Shown piece after piece: positions 32,809-34,759 of a stretch of DNA of 34,759 nt. The notes beneath the pieces are model-generated. The model saw only the letters and a program-made list of their open reading frames with translations, had not been told where the DNA came from and did not search any database. Each line of letters begins with the position of its first letter. The stretch's first letter is position 1. The translations under genes were made by a program, and so were the position numbers. The stretch comes from Candidatus Jordarchaeia archaeon (GTDB lineage: Archaea > Asgardarchaeota > Jordiarchaeia > Jordiarchaeales > Jordiarchaeaceae). The stretch lies in contig JAHQXB010000163.1 in NCBI GenBank assembly GCA_029856435.1, positions 1 through 34,759 of the forward strand, written 5' to 3'.

Positions 32809-34326
32809 ATATGAAACTGCTGAGCGTCAAAAGCAAGGGCGTGAACCAGCTTACAGTCATCGTGCCAATAATGAGGAAGCTTAACATAGCTGGAGAAGTT
32901 AACAGACGCTGCGGAGCAAGCCCCACCAACCAGTCCAGGACCAGCCACGGAAGCACCGTTGAAGCCCTCAATAGCCAACCGCCTAACCAGCCCCACCATG
33001 TACCGCGTCAGCACCTGGGCTGAAGACCTAGCAGTCGAAGAAACACTGGAAATCCCCCAGAATTCCTCAACGACGACGACAGAAATAGCCCGAACCCTAG
33101 ACACCCTAAACCCCACATACAGGAAATAGAGGCCACCATCGCCGCGAACGCCATCAACCGAGTTCAAGGTGAGCAAAGCTCGTACACTGGGACACAACCA
33201 TCCTCCTCTTCCAAGGAGAATACAAGGAGAGCGAAATCGTCAAGTTCGGCTACAGCAGAGACCACAGACCAGACAAGAAGCAGATCGCAACTAGTCTTGA
33301 TGTAACACATGAGGACGCCCCCTCATACACGAAATCCACCCCCGGAAACACGCCCGACCAGAAAACCGTGGAATCAAACATGGGAGCCCTCCAAGCCCGC
33401 CTCAAGGAGTCAATCTTCATAGTAGTGGGGAACCGAAAGATGCTTGAGGGGAAAAACCTCAAGGCGATGGTAAAACGGTGCCAGTTCGTGGAGGCCCTCA
33501 AACTCAACAATGGACTAAAAGATATGATGGTATACATTCCCTAGAAGGACTACAAGAAACTCAACTGCCGGGGCAGAAACGGAGCCAAGTTCTTTGCTGC
33601 TGAGAGAACCCCTAAGGAGCTGAAAGTGAGGGTGATCATCATCTGGAACCAGGACAAGGCTCCCAAGACGCCAAAAACCGGAAGAAGAAACTGGGAAGGA
33701 TGTTCAAAGCCCTCAAAAAGGTAAGGGGCAAGCTCAACACCCGCCGCTACAAGAACAAAACTATTCCCAAGAGCAGATAAAAAGGGTGGTGAAGGGGGGA
33801 ATACAAGAAGTGTATACGCTGGGAGCCCTCCGGAGAGGAGGGGAAAACCCACCTACACTACACCATAAATTGGGAGGAGCTTGCAAGGATTAAGGCGTTT
33901 TAGGAGAAATATGTTTTGGCGACAAACAGGGAGGAAGTACTCTAGGGTGTGTGCCACATGCCTATAAGAGCCACCACGAAGTTGAGAACGCCTTCAAAAA
34001 CCTGAAGTAGCGCACAAAGGTTCACCCCATCTTCCTCCACAAGGATACGCGTGTCACATCCTTGGTCTTCATCATGGTACTGGCCCCCATGGTCTACTCT
34101 CTCCTTCAGACGCTGTGTAGGAGGCAGGGAGTGCAGATAACTACCCACCCCCTCTTCTGGCTCTTCAGAAGGGTGAACCTTCTCCACCTTTCCCTTGCAA
34201 GGCGGAGAGCTGTGGCTGCTTGAGGATCCGCCGCCTTCCCTCAAGCTCGTACTGGACCAGCTTGGGCTTCTCCACCTCGAACAGTACATCTCAGTGCCTA
34301 TGCCCATCAATCCCAGTCGAGAATAG
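32809..34326 (+). pseudogene. IS1634-like DDE transposase, multiple stops and frameshifts
   Basis: Family blocks appear in order but in different frames. An N-terminal part starts MKLLSVKSKGVNQLTVIV. Around 33000 comes YRVSTWAEDLAVEETL. At 33188-33541 comes the catalytic part, WDTTILLFQGEY with the first Asp, GYSRDHRPDKKQIATSLDV and GNTPDQKT, ending in TAG at 33542. Next come VRVIIIWNQDKAPK and, after a shift, KALKKVRGKLNTRRYKNK. Then NWEELARIKAF, a stop, EKYVLATNREEVL, a stop, and after another shift YKSHHEVENAFKNLK with the last Glu, followed by HKDTRVTSLVFIMVLAP. The tail LGLLHLEQYI ends near 34326. About 505 codons in total, the usual IS1634 length. Certainly inactive. Confidence 0.88.
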
Positions 34327-34511
34327 GAAGAGGGTGAGCATGCCTGTTGGTGCTAAAACCGTTTCGATGGAAGCTCTCAAGGAAGAAGCAGGCATATAGC
34401 GCGGAAAAGTGGGGCCTTGGAACTAAAAGCGGGGAAAGAATGTTTCAAGGTGTTTGGAGGACACAAAACGGATGTAAAGGGCCTACATCCTCCAGACAAA
34501 ATAAAAAATTC

Positions 34512-34536
34512 AAATCTGCGAAAAATGGGTGATAAT
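34512..34536 (-). repeat. Right terminal inverted repeat of the IS
   Basis: AAATCTGCGAAAAATGGGT at 34512-34530 is the exact reverse complement of 32752-32770; GATAAT continues the match with one mismatch to 34536. Confidence 0.88.
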
Positions 34537-34713
34537 ACCTCTCGGTTTTTCTTTTTTTCCGTCAAAACCTAAATAAAATTAAAAATTCTAGGAACGTAGG
34601 CTTCTTTGTTCCTTTTTGAAATTCGTCCTAAATATACTGTTGAGAATAAAGTTTAAAGGGTGGCAAATGGAGTTAAAACACAATTTTTGAATATGTTTTA
34701 GGAATTGATTTTC

Positions 34714-34759
34714 ATGATGGATTATGATTTTGACGCGGTAATTGTAGGTGCCGGTATAG
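34714..34759 (+). CDS. Start of an FAD/NAD-binding oxidoreductase (partial)
   Basis: Two adjacent ATG codons at 34714 and 34717 open a frame that runs off the window and reads MMDYDFDAVIVGAGI, a Rossmann-fold dinucleotide-binding beta strand and the beginning of GxGxxG. This is the usual N-terminus of FAD-dependent reductases such as geranylgeranyl-reductase-like or FixC-like proteins, but the family cannot be fixed from 15 residues. An in-frame TTG at 34705 is an alternative start; AGGAATTGAT just upstream is a weak ribosome site. Confidence 0.7.
   Translation, partial: MMDYDFDAVIVGAGI

Larger units (their letters stand above)
32746..34536 (+). mobile_element. Decayed IS1634-like insertion sequence (IS4 superfamily)
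   Basis: The element is delimited by inverted ends: 25 bp with one mismatch, including a perfect 19-bp core, ACCCATTTTTCGCAGATTT at 32752-32770 and its reverse complement at 34512-34530. Similarity continues imperfectly inward through a T-rich stretch. The interior, 1.79 kb overall, holds a transposase gene interrupted by many stops and shifts, and no passenger gene. The interior is more GC-rich than the host genes beside it. No target-site duplication was recognised at the ends, and the ends may have drifted. It sits between the enoyl-CoA hydratase and a partial flavoprotein gene. Confidence 0.88.

Noticed and set aside
33250-34310. Reverse-strand open frames inside the IS
   Set aside because: They are complements of the decayed transposase, whose motifs are read on the forward strand.

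Overview
The window is archaeal. Several genes belong to families that are archaeal or mainly archaeal: a zinc-containing 7Fe-type ferredoxin, a two-subunit gamma/alpha + beta 2-oxoacid:ferredoxin oxidoreductase, a FilR1-type regulator, a DUF2769-like protein, and a ferredoxin-disulfide reductase fused to rubredoxin. TTG and GTG starts are frequent, A/T-rich TATA-like boxes precede several genes, and GGAGG or GGTGAT ribosome sites sit just before many starts. There is no rRNA or marker gene to fix the lineage. The mix suggests an anaerobic, heterotrophic, ferredoxin-based archaeon (for example a Bathyarchaeia-, Thermoproteota- or Asgard-like lineage), but that placement is inference.

Layout. 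1-509: 3' end of a decayed TnpB-like transposon gene. 662-2805: a DHH phosphoesterase and, convergent to it, an SLC41/MgtE-type cation transporter. 3667-5908: a tight three-gene thiol-redox operon (dihydrolipoamide-dehydrogenase-like flavoprotein, glutaredoxin-like protein, ferredoxin-disulfide reductase with a rubredoxin tail). 5985-7134: a divergent pair, a small Cys-rich DUF2769-like protein and a WrbA-like flavoprotein. 7197-9197: an unusual methyltransferase / D-Ala-D-Ala-ligase-like ATP-grasp fusion. 9198-10256: long non-coding stretch with a candidate structured RNA. 10257-13820: small Cys-rich protein, 2-oxoacid:ferredoxin oxidoreductase and, convergent, the Zn-ferredoxin that is the expected electron acceptor. 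13969-17107: reverse-strand sulfur/oxygen-stress group (persulfide dioxygenase-like MBL + two rhodanese domains, tandem rhodanese, and a rubrerythrin that is now a pseudogene). 17494-21628: glycyl-radical enzyme, its radical-SAM activase and a HAD hydrolase. 22091-25864: CrtI-like flavoprotein and an MFS transporter, separated by a second candidate structured RNA. 25905-30465: reverse-strand HTH regulator-grpE-dnaK-dnaJ operon, with a perfect 14-bp-arm palindrome upstream. 30977-32712: FilR1-type regulator and enoyl-CoA hydratase. 32746-34536: a complete but decayed IS1634-like (IS4 superfamily) insertion sequence, delimited by inverted repeats with a perfect 19-bp core. 34714 to the end: start of an FAD/NAD-binding protein.

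How the genes fit together. The 2-oxoacid oxidoreductase reduces ferredoxin. The FTR-like protein can use reduced ferredoxin to reduce disulfides, and the glycyl-radical activase also needs low-potential electrons. The rhodanese/MBL proteins handle persulfide and thiosulfate sulfur. The most interesting items are the glycyl-radical enzyme with Tyr where the usual Cys-X-Glu glutamate would be, the methyltransferase/ATP-grasp fusion, the flavoprotein-glutaredoxin-FTR-rubredoxin operon, the two candidate structured RNAs, the chaperone-region palindrome, and the two clearly reconstructable pseudogenes (rubrerythrin and the IS transposase). No tRNA, rRNA or CRISPR array was seen.
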